This document shows positions 1 through 7,725 of a stretch of 22,078 bases of DNA, piece by piece. The stretch lies in contig CBCTVZ010000033.1 of assembly GCA_965150505.1 (NCBI GenBank), positions 1-22,078 on the forward strand, in the 5' to 3' direction. The stretch comes from JAGZHZ01 sp965150505. GTDB taxonomy: Bacteria > Bacillota > Clostridia > Lachnospirales > Lachnospiraceae. The position numbers and the translations under genes are program-made. The stretch's first letter is position 1. Every line of letters starts with the position of its first letter. The notes under the pieces are model-generated. The model did not search any database, was not told the origin of the DNA, and saw only the letters and a list, made by a program, of their open reading frames with translations.

Positions 1-231
1 CCAGAGGTAAAACGGTCCGAAGTACCACAGCAGCAGCTGCAGCATCAAAGGTGTACCGCGCATGATGGAGATATATAATTTTGCAACATTACGCAGCAAA
101 CCATTTTTTGACATACGCAAAAATGTAATGCCCAATCCTAATGGAAGCGAAAACAATAAGGTCAATCCAAAAATACTGATCGTCGTTGCCATACCGCTTC
201 CAAGCTGAGCGCACATCGTTGAAAAATCCAT
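1..231 (-). CDS. Amino-acid ABC transporter permease, N-terminal part (runs off the window)
   Basis: The minus strand reads 77 codons without a stop from an ATG at 229-231, preceded by a strong AGGAGG six to seven bases upstream. The protein begins MDFSTMCAQLGSGMATTISI, has a first hydrophobic membrane segment at about residues 15-33, then RMSKNG and IMRGTPLMLQL. The (R)GTPLxxQ stretch is the hallmark of polar amino-acid uptake permeases of the HisM/GlnP type. Such permeases pair with a solute-binding protein and an ATPase to import polar amino acids across the cytoplasmic membrane. It lies just downstream of the binding-protein gene on the same strand, so it is the next gene of that operon. 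The C-terminal two thirds lie outside the window and the substrate cannot be told. Confidence 0.9.
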   Translation of the reverse strand, partial: MDFSTMCAQLGSGMATTISIFGLTLLFSLPLGLGITFLRMSKNGLLRNVAKLYISIMRGTPLMLQLLLWYFGPFYLW

Positions 232-297
232 TTTTTCTCCTCCTGTAGTTCTTTTTCTTTTTTCTTTCCAGAGGTTTCTATCATAAGCTCCTCCGCA

Positions 298-333
298 CAA
301 AAAGGGCTGCTGCTCTCTCTGCAACAGCCCTTT
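298..333 (-). terminator. Intrinsic terminator between binding-protein and permease genes
   Basis: Arms 304-313 and 321-330 (GGGCTGTTGC / GCAGCAGCCC on the minus strand) form a 10-bp stem with one mismatch or wobble and a 7-base loop, followed on the minus strand by TTTTT. It lies 23 bases after the binding-protein stop codon and before the permease start. This is the usual place for a partial terminator that makes binding protein in excess over permease; that role is inferred. Confidence 0.8.
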
Positions 334-355
334 CACTGTTTTTTTATTTTCTGCT

Positions 356-1129
356 TTATTTTCCAATCGTTGTGATGTCTTTACCAAACCACTTTTCTGA
401 GATCTCTGCAAGTGTTCCGTCTTCTGCCATCTCTTCGAGTGTTGACTGCACCTGATCTCTCAGTTCTTCATTTCCTTTTTTAAATCCGATTCCATAATCT
501 TCTTCAGCCAAAGCTTCTTCTAAAACAATAAAGTCTGCATCTCTGCTCTCGATCTGATAGCTTGCAACTACATCATCCATCGCAATCGCATCGACTGCGC
601 CTGCTTCCAGATCCATAAATGCCGTATTATAATCTGCAACTGTCAAAAGCGCTCCAAAACTGGATGTCAGATCTGCATTTTCTTCTTCTTTCAAAGCTGC
701 CTCAGCGCTGGAATCGATCTGTACGTCAACGGTCATTCCTGCTAAGTCTTCCAAAGTCGTAATACCAGAATCTTTCTTTACGACAAAAACTTGTTTATTT
801 GCCATATAAGGTTCTGACCATGTATAGTTTTCTTCTCTTCCTGTCATGGTAAATCCATTCCAGATACAGTCAATCGTTCCGGAATCCAGTTCCATATCTT
901 TTGCATCCCATGCGATTGGCTGATAGACGATCTCTTTTCCAAGACGCTCTGCCACTTCTGCTGCAAGTTCCAGATCAAATCCTGTGAACTCTCCATCATC
1001 TCCTACAAACCCCATCGGTGGAAAATTCTGATCAAATCCAACTGTAAAAGTATCTGATGCAGCCGTTACAGAAAGTGAAGCGGATATCATCGCTGTTGCT
1101 GCTAACACGCACATTATTTTTCTTTTCAT
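356..1129 (-). CDS. Amino-acid ABC transporter substrate-binding protein (SBP family 3)
   Basis: The 257-aa protein starts MKRKIMCVLAATAM, a basic N-terminus and hydrophobic signal peptide ending near VTA-ASD. The mature part shows the family-3 periplasmic-binding fold: VGFDQNFPPMGF, then GEFTGFDLELAAEVAERLG, then DCIWNGFTMTGREENYTWSEPYM, the conserved ligand-pocket blocks of polar amino-acid binders. It should capture an amino acid outside the membrane and hand it to the permease encoded next. I chose the second of two ATGs (1127-1129) because GGAGG is nine bases from it and only three from the upstream ATG at 1133-1135. Oddly, there is no lipobox cysteine after the hydrophobic stretch, although Gram-positive binding proteins are usually lipoproteins. 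The substrate is not predictable from these residues. Confidence 0.92.
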   Translation of the reverse strand: MKRKIMCVLAATAMISASLSVTAASDTFTVGFDQNFPPMGFVGDDGEFTGFDLELAAEVAERLGKEIVYQPIAWDAKDMELDSGTIDCIWNGFTMTGREENYTWSEPYMANKQVFVVKKDSGITTLEDLAGMTVDVQIDSSAEAALKEEENADLTSSFGALLTVADYNTAFMDLEAGAVDAIAMDDVVASYQIESRDADFIVLEEALAEEDYGIGFKKGNEELRDQVQSTLEEMAEDGTLAEISEKWFGKDITTIGK

Positions 1130-1243
1130 AATCATACTCCTCCATGTTTAAATTATACGTCTTAATCTCTGCCCTTCTTTTTTATCGAATAAATTTTGGC
1201 ACTTGATTAATTGACCACTCTACCTTGCTAAACTATGAAACCT

Positions 1244-1272
1244 ATCTTATCATGGAAATATGATTTTGTCAA
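1244..1272 (-). promoter_or_regulatory. Sigma-A promoter of the amino-acid transporter operon
   Basis: On the minus strand TTGACA (1267-1272) is followed after exactly 17 bases by TAAGAT (1244-1249). It lies about 115 bases upstream of the binding-protein start, leaving an untranslated leader of roughly 105-110 bases in which I see no recognisable riboswitch or T-box. Confidence 0.75.
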
Positions 1273-1280
1273 CAATAAGC

Positions 1281-1299
1281 TGTCTTTCTATCAAAGACA
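1281..1299 (-). terminator. Small hairpin after the TPR-like gene, possible weak terminator
   Basis: A perfect 7-bp inverted repeat (TGTCTTT / AAAGACA, 5-base loop) begins three bases after the stop of the upstream gene and just before the -35 box of the transporter promoter. Only a poor T-run follows on the minus strand, so termination would be weak. Confidence 0.35.
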
Positions 1300-1301
1300 T
1301 T

Positions 1302-2099
1302 TTAAGAACTTGTACTTTTATGATACGCTTCCTTGCACTCTTCAAAAAATTCTTTTGGCGTCATGCTTTTTAGCCGTTCACTCAGCGTATGATCCTGCGT
1401 CTTTTCATACACTTTTTCCTGCTCCTGCTTCAATTCTTCCCATTTTTCCAGAGGCTCTCCAAGTTCTTCAAGCCGTTCTTTTCCTTCCTCTTCATCCAGA
1501 TACAAAGGCAGAAGAAGCAGGTATCTGCGATAACTCTCTTTTGACTGAAGAATCTGAAAAGACTGCCACAGACAATCAGCAGCTTCCTCAAACAAAAACA
1601 TTTTTGCATAGGCGACAGCCATATTATTCAAAATGGAAGCATAAAACTGCACGCCCAATTTTCCTGGATTTCGCTCTTTTAAAATCTGATAATACTCCTG
1701 AATCGCATTCATATACATTTCGTATTCCACCAGATAATCTGCCTTTACTTTCTTTCGGATATCCGCCGGCTGAATTTCTATTCTGGAAATTTCTTCCTGC
1801 ATTTTCCGAAACTCACTGTGCGACAGATATCCGATCTCTTTAAAAATCGGAAGTATAAAATCGCCTATACTTCCCCCTCTTTCAAGCTGGTCATAGAGAC
1901 GGCGGTAAAGTCCTTCCAGTCCAAGTTCCTCTTTGATCCAGTCACACAATTTTTCATTCACAAGCGTCTGGTCGATCAGATAAATATTATTCTGAAGATA
2001 AAAGCACAGCTCTTCTATGGAGTAAATATTGGTACTGATACTCTCAATGTAATACGGATTCTTTGCCAGACGGATCTGACATAGCCGACATCCACTCAT
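1302..2099 (-). CDS. TPR-like protein of unknown function, third gene of DUF5717/DUF5716 operon
   Basis: I do not recognise a named family for this 265-aa protein. It has no signal peptide or membrane segment and is probably cytoplasmic. The N-terminus carries a CxxC pair (C4, C7) plus a further cysteine near residue 32. The middle (about residues 150-190: ASILNNMAVAYAKMFLFEEA, then ADCLWQSFQIL) has the small/large residue spacing of a tetratricopeptide helix pair, and the rest is predicted mostly helical with charged coiled stretches (EEEGKERLEELGEPLEKWEE). Its ATG overlaps the stop of the upstream Hsp70-like gene by four bases (ATGA), so the two are translationally coupled and probably act together. 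A scaffold or partner role is inferred from this linkage only. Confidence 0.8.
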   Translation of the reverse strand: MSGCRLCQIRLAKNPYYIESISTNIYSIEELCFYLQNNIYLIDQTLVNEKLCDWIKEELGLEGLYRRLYDQLERGGSIGDFILPIFKEIGYLSHSEFRKMQEEISRIEIQPADIRKKVKADYLVEYEMYMNAIQEYYQILKERNPGKLGVQFYASILNNMAVAYAKMFLFEEAADCLWQSFQILQSKESYRRYLLLLPLYLDEEEGKERLEELGEPLEKWEELKQEQEKVYEKTQDHTLSERLKSMTPKEFFEECKEAYHKSTSS

Positions 2100-3397
2100 A
2101 GCAATTCCCCTTCTTTCTTCAAATCAATCAATTTTTCCCATACCTTGCCGGATGAACGATACAGTCCCCCAAATCCTCTGTCCTCTAATCGCACCTGACA
2201 AGTATGCTGATCTAAGAAACTTACTGTCATACGGATTCGCACCGTTCTGTCAGGACGGTTTTTAATCGGATCTGTCACGATCGTCTCTTGTCTGATCTCT
2301 CCTGTTCTCATCTCTTTTATCATCAGCGTAACTTCGTTTGTCTGATCGAAGATAAAATCACATTCATGATATGCCTCATACCAGTTCGCCCCTGCCGTGA
2401 TGATTGGATAATAACTTTCTTTTCCCCGAATCACCATATTCATTCCGATATTAAAATGAACCATATCAGGACTGTCATATAAAAATCCGTCGTTCTTTTT
2501 TTCTCCGATTCTCTGGAGAGCCCCATAACAAGCTCCTTTTGTATAAAGATTTTTTCCAGCAAAGCCATGTCGCCGTTTGCTGCATATAAATTTTATACAA
2601 GGCTGCGCCCATTCTTCCAAAAATTCATCTCCCACCAGATAGACAGAAGAGTAAGATGCGTTTTTAAAAAGATTTTCAATCATATCCTGAAATCTTCGCG
2701 CTTTTTCTTCTCCCCAATGACTTTCTCCTACTCTCCTGCGAAGTCGTTCGTCCAGCGTCAAAAATCCTTTTTTTTCAATGTGTACGATTGCTGGTTTTGT
2801 CTGATAGTCTGTATAAAAATCATATGCAACAATGGTATCTTTCTCATATTCAAACAATCCCACATGATACGTCCAAAGTGTCTTTTTTTGGTTGATCATA
2901 AAATAGAAAAAACTCTCCATATGATCCTGAAAGAAGATATTATTTTTTGAAATTCCGATTCCAGTTAATGCCTTTTTTAATGTGCTGATATATTGCTCTC
3001 TCATTTCCTGCATCGTCACTGCAATCGTCATCTGCTCCAGCGTGCCTGTGCCAGATAAAAGTCCCAGACATTCTTTAATAAAAATTCCGATTAACTCTGC
3101 CGTTGGAATACTTTCCTGATCTAATTCCACAGGCTGCTGCAGATCCATCAACCGTACTAAATCATTTAAAAAATAACCGTCTGCCCTTTCTTCCTGAAGT
3201 TTCACAGCGTCTGCTCCAAAATACCATTCCTGTTCTCCTTTCATCCGAAACAGACACGTTGGAATCAAATATTTTTCATTTCCTGCCACGGTACTTACCG
3301 TCATCGGTTCATCTTTACTTCTGCTGTAAAATGTAATCTGGGAATATTCTCTGCCGAGATCAAACCCAACAATCGTTCTATGCTGTTCCCTTATCAT
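2096..3397 (-). CDS. Hsp70/actin-fold ATPase-like protein (DUF5716-like)
   Basis: The 433-aa protein opens with VGFDLGREYSQITFY, matching the phosphate-1 loop of the actin/Hsp70 ATPase superfamily (D13, G15), followed by YLIPTCLF and WYFGADAVK. These parallel the IPT...F and VG..A blocks near the start of DnaK-type ATPase domains. SSVYLVGDEFLEEW (near residue 255) resembles the adenosine-contact segment. A separate DnaK-like peptide-binding domain is not obvious; the last 100 residues look beta-rich. ATG 3395-3397 has GAGGGGG eight bases upstream, formed over the stop of the DUF5717-like gene 13 bases away, and its own stop overlaps the next gene. The DUF5716 assignment is from memory of Lachnospiraceae proteins with this size and neighbourhood. 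The function is unknown; an ATP-driven chaperone or filament role is inference. Confidence 0.8.
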   Translation of the reverse strand: MIREQHRTIVGFDLGREYSQITFYSRSKDEPMTVSTVAGNEKYLIPTCLFRMKGEQEWYFGADAVKLQEERADGYFLNDLVRLMDLQQPVELDQESIPTAELIGIFIKECLGLLSGTGTLEQMTIAVTMQEMREQYISTLKKALTGIGISKNNIFFQDHMESFFYFMINQKKTLWTYHVGLFEYEKDTIVAYDFYTDYQTKPAIVHIEKKGFLTLDERLRRRVGESHWGEEKARRFQDMIENLFKNASYSSVYLVGDEFLEEWAQPCIKFICSKRRHGFAGKNLYTKGACYGALQRIGEKKNDGFLYDSPDMVHFNIGMNMVIRGKESYYPIITAGANWYEAYHECDFIFDQTNEVTLMIKEMRTGEIRQETIVTDPIKNRPDRTVRIRMTVSFLDQHTCQVRLEDRGFGGLYRSSGKVWEKLIDLKKEGELL

Positions 3398-3410
3398 GTC
3401 ATATTCCCCC

Positions 3411-6400
3411 TCACATCATTTTTAATACTTCATCAGCAAATGTCTGCTGCTGTATATATTGCTGGATAATTTGATTTAATTTCTGCGTCTGTTTTTTCTC
3501 CAGACTTTCTGCCATTTGATTCAAAAGATCGTATTTACTATTTCCATTTTTCTTTTCCCTGTGATATTCCAAGACAGAAACTTTGCTCTTTTTTGTCTTG
3601 CCTCCACACTCTTCCACAATATAATAGGTCAGTCGCTCTCCATAAAACAGTGTAAATTCTTTGCTGAAAATCCCTTCATACACATTCAACATCGGCTCTT
3701 TTTTCTCTGCCAATTCTTTTTCTTTACCGTCTGCAATATAATAATGCAGCATGACAGATGCTTCTGGCTTTGCCCGATATTCAATAAATACTTTATCCTG
3801 AAGCTGATATGGTCTTGTATAAATATCTGGAAATTCCTGAAAGAACTGGAATCGCATTCCTCGATGCGCAAATTCCTCCAAAAGGATAGTGACTTGCAGC
3901 TCTTGCTGTTCAGACAGACGCTGTTTTTGTGAAAGGGAAGCATAATAACGCAAAAGTGCAAGACAACATATTTCTTCTAATTCTTTTCCCATTTGCATCT
4001 GTCTTTCTATCTTATCAAAAACGATTTTTCCAACTTGTTTTTCCTGCACAAAATATTCATAGGAACGCAGAATCAGATACGCGCGACAAATTTTCCGATC
4101 TCCCATTTCTTTGCTGTAATGTTCGTAGATCGGCTCTGTTCCTTCTGTTCCGCTCCTTGTAAATAATACCATCGCAAGGATTTTTTCTTCTATTTTGAAT
4201 CCATCCAGATCAAAATTTTGGCCTGCATTCCATACCTCTTTCATTTTTGGAATCGGTCCTTCATAATAGAACAACAAATAATTCAGGATTTTCTTATCGT
4301 ATTTTTTCTTTCTGAAGCAGTCAATACAAAGAGAAAGCAGCAATTCATTTTCCTCATACTCCATCATCGCAATCACATTGCTGCACAGCTTTGTCATTCT
4401 GGCAATATCTATTTCCTCTGCTCCATAAACAGCAATCAGATCAAATGTCTCCTGATAGAATCCGTGGTCAATTAAAATCTCAAACAATTCTTTTTTATCT
4501 GCAGGTACAAATGCTTCATAATCCATGTTTCTCAGATATTCATAAATACCTTTATCACATGGATGGATGGTATAGAAATCTAAAATCTCTTTTCTGAGTA
4601 AGAGACGATATTCTTCTTTGATCTCTTCGAGTTCCACAAGTCGTTCTACCTCTTCAATCCTCTGAGGCATTTCATTTGCTTTTCTTGTTTTCTCACATTC
4701 CCATAAAAGCATTCCTGCATGATCCGGAGATAAATCTTTTACCCATTCTGTAAATTTTTCATTTGTCAGCAGTTTTTCCAACTCATATAAAGCTGGCGAA
4801 GCATATCTGTTTCCGGCTGCATCTACCATCACAATCGAATAATCCTCTGTATAAATCTGAATCTGCGCTTTTCCATGAATCACAGGAACAACATTTTCTT
4901 CTTTCAACTGTCTGTGAATCACAATCACAGATGTAATTTCCGGCATATGACATTTCAACTCATACGTAAACAATGCTCTTCCTAATCCATCTGCCAGCCG
5001 TTTGCTCAATATTTTTTTTGTCAAAAATGTCTCGTATAAGATGGCTAGATTATGATTGATTCTGCCAAATGCAAGCTGATCCAACATAAATTTCTCTATC
5101 GAAGGTCTGTAACTGCGATAACTTTGTGGATCATCTTCTTGATTCTGCACGACATTTGCATAGACAAACGCCTTTTTTTGATAATGCAGCGTATTATTGT
5201 AGGCAAAATACATTCTTATAATCTGAGGAAGTTTTTTCGTGCTATTCTCATTCATAGACTCCACATACGCCTCGTACAGCCCAGTTAATCTTAAATCTTC
5301 TTCTACGCCCTTCGCATACCAGATAAACGCTTCCTGATCCGCTTTTTCGCCTTTTAGTAAAAGCTCACAGATACTTCTGACAAGCTGTTTCGATGGAAAT
5401 TGCTCATAACACTCTTTTAAAACAGAAAATGTAGTCTCATCATATTCTTTGCATCGTAAAGCCAGATCTGCCGTCTCTTGCGCAATTTCCTTCGTCAGCA
5501 GATTTTCTTTGCACGCAAATTTCAAAATCGCCACCGTAAATTCATCTAAGCGTTTCATCAGCACAGGTTCTCTTGCAAACAGCTGATATACCTCTAAAAA
5601 TAAAATTCTGCTGCGGCATCCGTACAAAAATTGTTCTCGCACAGCTTCTATTTTCTGCTGAGGAGAATTTAGATATTTCTCCTGAAGATGAAGCAAAATC
5701 CACTTTAATTTCCAGCTTTCTCTATTCTGCATATACAGACCGACAATCTGTTCTTCCATCTCATCGACATATTTTCTTTCATTGTGATAAAATGTCGTCA
5801 GATATAAATAGTATCCTTTCACTTCTGCCCGATCTAAACGTCCTTTTTTTTCTTCCAGCTTTTCTAGAACCATGCTTGCCTCTAAAAATTTCCCAAGTGT
5901 GAAATAAAGCTGTGCCTGAAACAGTTCCAGAATCGGATGATTTCCGCCATACTCATAATAGGCATCCAATGCTTCCTGCGACCGGATCTGCCATTCCTCC
6001 ACAGAAATCTGTCTCGTCTGTAAACTGATATACAAGGAAACTAATTTTTCAATTTGCCGCTGGGTCTTCAAAACTGTTCTTTTCTTCTCTTTTGTTCCTT
6101 TTTTTGTCACTAAAATCTCATAGCGTAATTCCTGATGATCGGTCCGTATTCGGATCGTGCCATAGTTCCTGCCTGTATGCAGTTTTTCTTCTTCAATAAT
6201 GTAGTCCAGTTGATAAGAATTTCCGACAAATTCATCTGTTGTCACCATTGTTCTCTCTAAATGGATAAAATCAGCATCTGCTATAAAATCAAGTTTTTGA
6301 AATCCCCAACAATTTTTTACAATCTGAATGCTTTCTTTAAAAGAATCTTCTGGTTCTTCATACGTTACCTTTGTTTCTCTCACGCGGAAAGAAATTGGTT

Positions 6401-6965
6401 CTTTTTTCTTACAGGCAACCAGAAACTCTTCCATGGAACGATAACTGACAGAAAGTTCCCGAATGCCCTCATACAACGTAACATATTCCGGAGCATCCTG
6501 TTCTAACATCTGCATAAATTCTGATTTGATGAAAAACAGATATGCTTTTTGATAATCTTCTTTCGCAAGTTCTGCAAATGCCTCAAGGCTTCTCTGATAC
6601 GGTTTGTATTCTTCTTCCTGCAATTCCAGCACGCTCAAATGATATGGCAGTTCATATTCCCCTACACTAGAGCAAATCGACAAAACTCCATCTAATTCTT
6701 CTCCAGGCTTCATTCCCGATGTATCTGCCTCGTATGTGATATAAACTGTTCGCCCACTGAAATTTTCTGGATCGCATATCACTCTTGTACTAGAAGAATA
6801 GAGAAAGCCTCTGATCTTTCTGTCTTCTGTATTTTCTATGCGGAATCCTCCTCTGACTTTCTCCCCTGCCGCCGCTTTTATTTCCAGTTTCTCCTCTGAA
6901 AATATCAATTTAGGCATCTCATATTCAAATTGCTCATTCCGCAACTGGTCAATCCTTCTTTTCAA
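3411..6965 (-). CDS. Very large helical-repeat protein (DUF5717-like), unknown function
   Basis: This protein of about 1184 aa has no signal peptide or clear membrane helix. Residues up to about 110 look like a beta-sandwich domain (KLEIKAAAGEKVRGGFRIEN, later YITYEADTSG). A second beta segment lies near 215-300. From about 310 to 1040 it is almost wholly helical with TPR/HEAT-like character (for example HPILELFQAQLYFTLGKFLE), and the end is again beta-rich (VMLHYYIADGKE). It is the first gene of an operon with the Hsp70-like and TPR-like genes. I prefer the TTG start at 6963-6965 because AGGTGA, complementary to the 16S tail, sits at proper spacing. A GTG at 6978-6980 is in frame but lacks a ribosome site. 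It matches in length and context the Lachnospiraceae family I know as DUF5717; the role is unknown. Confidence 0.82.
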   Translation of the reverse strand: MKRRIDQLRNEQFEYEMPKLIFSEEKLEIKAAAGEKVRGGFRIENTEDRKIRGFLYSSSTRVICDPENFSGRTVYITYEADTSGMKPGEELDGVLSICSSVGEYELPYHLSVLELQEEEYKPYQRSLEAFAELAKEDYQKAYLFFIKSEFMQMLEQDAPEYVTLYEGIRELSVSYRSMEEFLVACKKKEPISFRVRETKVTYEEPEDSFKESIQIVKNCWGFQKLDFIADADFIHLERTMVTTDEFVGNSYQLDYIIEEEKLHTGRNYGTIRIRTDHQELRYEILVTKKGTKEKKRTVLKTQRQIEKLVSLYISLQTRQISVEEWQIRSQEALDAYYEYGGNHPILELFQAQLYFTLGKFLEASMVLEKLEEKKGRLDRAEVKGYYLYLTTFYHNERKYVDEMEEQIVGLYMQNRESWKLKWILLHLQEKYLNSPQQKIEAVREQFLYGCRSRILFLEVYQLFAREPVLMKRLDEFTVAILKFACKENLLTKEIAQETADLALRCKEYDETTFSVLKECYEQFPSKQLVRSICELLLKGEKADQEAFIWYAKGVEEDLRLTGLYEAYVESMNENSTKKLPQIIRMYFAYNNTLHYQKKAFVYANVVQNQEDDPQSYRSYRPSIEKFMLDQLAFGRINHNLAILYETFLTKKILSKRLADGLGRALFTYELKCHMPEITSVIVIHRQLKEENVVPVIHGKAQIQIYTEDYSIVMVDAAGNRYASPALYELEKLLTNEKFTEWVKDLSPDHAGMLLWECEKTRKANEMPQRIEEVERLVELEEIKEEYRLLLRKEILDFYTIHPCDKGIYEYLRNMDYEAFVPADKKELFEILIDHGFYQETFDLIAVYGAEEIDIARMTKLCSNVIAMMEYEENELLLSLCIDCFRKKKYDKKILNYLLFYYEGPIPKMKEVWNAGQNFDLDGFKIEEKILAMVLFTRSGTEGTEPIYEHYSKEMGDRKICRAYLILRSYEYFVQEKQVGKIVFDKIERQMQMGKELEEICCLALLRYYASLSQKQRLSEQQELQVTILLEEFAHRGMRFQFFQEFPDIYTRPYQLQDKVFIEYRAKPEASVMLHYYIADGKEKELAEKKEPMLNVYEGIFSKEFTLFYGERLTYYIVEECGGKTKKSKVSVLEYHREKKNGNSKYDLLNQMAESLEKKQTQKLNQIIQQYIQQQTFADEVLKMM

Positions 6966-6998
6966 ATTGTTCACCTGCACTTTTTCTACTATTTTCGA

Positions 6999-7035
6999 TT
7001 AGTCTGAGTATACCACAGAAAAACAGCCGGGGAAA
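6999..7035 (-). promoter_or_regulatory. Promoter of the DUF5717-DUF5716-TPR operon
   Basis: On the minus strand TGG precedes TATACT (7007-7012), an extended -10. A poor -35 (TTTCCC, 7030-7035) lies 17 bases upstream, inside the nrdR terminator hairpin. The -10 and the next eight bases (TATACTCAGACTAA, 6999-7012) are identical to those of the nrdR promoter. Confidence 0.6.
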
Positions 7036-7044
7036 CCCTCGGCC
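7018..7044 (-). terminator. nrdR terminator
   Basis: Minus-strand GCCGAGGG-TTT-CCCCGGC forms a GC-rich hairpin (7026-7043) with one bulge, followed by TGTTTTT (7018-7025). It lies just after the nrdR stop and overlaps the promoter of the following operon. Confidence 0.75.
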
Positions 7045-7050
7045 GCTCAT

Positions 7051-7500
7051 TCACTCTAAAATTTTCTTCAGTTCATCCATAAAAGTATTGACATCTTTAA
7101 ATTCCCGATATACAGATGCAAAGCGTACATAGGCAACTGCATCCAGCTGTTTTAATTTATCCATCACAATCTCGCCAATCACTTTACTTTCAATTTCTCT
7201 CTCTTCTCTGTTGAAAATTTCCGTCTCAATACAGTCAATCGCCTGATTCATTTCCTCCACAGAAATAGCTCGTTTGTAACATGCTCTTAGCACTCCGGCC
7301 TCTATCTTGGAACGATCATACTGTTCTCGTGTGGAATCTTTTTTTATCACAATCAAAGGTATGGTCTCTACTTTTTCATAAGTCGTAAATCTTCTGCCAC
7401 ATTCATCACAAAGCCGTCTTCTGCGGATAGACTGACCGTCATCAGCCGGTCTGGAATCTACTACACGGGTATTATCATGGCTGCAAAATGGACACTTCAT
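7051..7500 (-). CDS. nrdR: Transcriptional repressor NrdR
   Basis: The 149-aa protein is full length for NrdR. The N-terminal zinc ribbon shows C3/C6 and C31/C34 with the diagnostic RVVDSRPADDG and RRRLCDECGRRFTTYE segments. Residues 50-140 form the ATP-cone domain (VIKKDSTREQYDRSKIEAGV, then YVRFASVYREF). NrdR senses ATP/dATP and represses ribonucleotide reductase genes by binding paired NrdR boxes. ATG 7498-7500 has AGGAGG seven bases upstream. It has its own consensus promoter and terminator, so it is a single-gene unit. No ribonucleotide reductase gene lies in the window, so its targets act in trans. In clostridia it is often found close to sigG and ylmC, as here. Confidence 0.97.
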   Translation of the reverse strand: MKCPFCSHDNTRVVDSRPADDGQSIRRRRLCDECGRRFTTYEKVETIPLIVIKKDSTREQYDRSKIEAGVLRACYKRAISVEEMNQAIDCIETEIFNREEREIESKVIGEIVMDKLKQLDAVAYVRFASVYREFKDVNTFMDELKKILE

Positions 7501-7534
7501 ACAGTTCCCTCCTTGACAAACTTTTCTTACACAC

Positions 7535-7592
7535 CAGACGTATCAAGCCGTCTGCCCCTCTGTCAATTCACCTGTACGTTATACAGCACAGG
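7535..7592 (-). repeat. Two inverted repeats in the nrdR leader
   Basis: Between the nrdR promoter and start codon lie two 6-bp-stem inverted repeats: CAGACG/CGTCTG (7535-7540 with 7549-7554) and ACCTGT/ACAGGT (about 7570-7593). They could form RNA hairpins or be operator half-sites. I do not see a clear NrdR box, so autoregulation is not shown. Confidence 0.4.
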
Positions 7593-7605
7593 TTACGTTA
7601 GTCTG

Positions 7606-7634
7606 AGTATAGCGAATTCGACAATTACTGTCAA
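7606..7634 (-). promoter_or_regulatory. Sigma-A promoter of nrdR
   Basis: Minus-strand TTGACA (7629-7634) and TATACT (7606-7611) are separated by exactly 17 bases. The transcript would start near 7600, giving a leader of about 100 bases. Confidence 0.85.
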
Positions 7635-7671
7635 CTTTTTTTCAAAAGGATTCACATTTTTTTTCGCTTTT

Positions 7672-7679
7672 CATACCAT
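7672..7679 (+). promoter_or_regulatory. Possible sporulation-sigma -10 element upstream of ylmC/ymxH-family gene
   Basis: CATACCAT resembles the CATACAnT/CATAnTA -10 of the sigma-E/sigma-G class and lies about 47 bases before the start codon. The -35 is not convincing, so this is a weak call resting on the -10 and on the family being sporulation-linked. Confidence 0.25.
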
Positions 7680-7725
7680 AATAGAAAGATCTTTTTCAGC
7701 TTTAAATACTCAGAAAGGAAAATAT

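Noticed and set aside
1136..1243. T-box or riboswitch in the amino-acid transporter leader
   Set aside because: No T-box core, no antiterminator/terminator pair and no known riboswitch motif seen in the roughly 105-base leader.
7535..7593. NrdR box in the nrdR leader
   Set aside because: The inverted repeats there do not match the NrdR box pattern (AT-rich acaCwAtATaTwGtgt), so autoregulation is not claimed.
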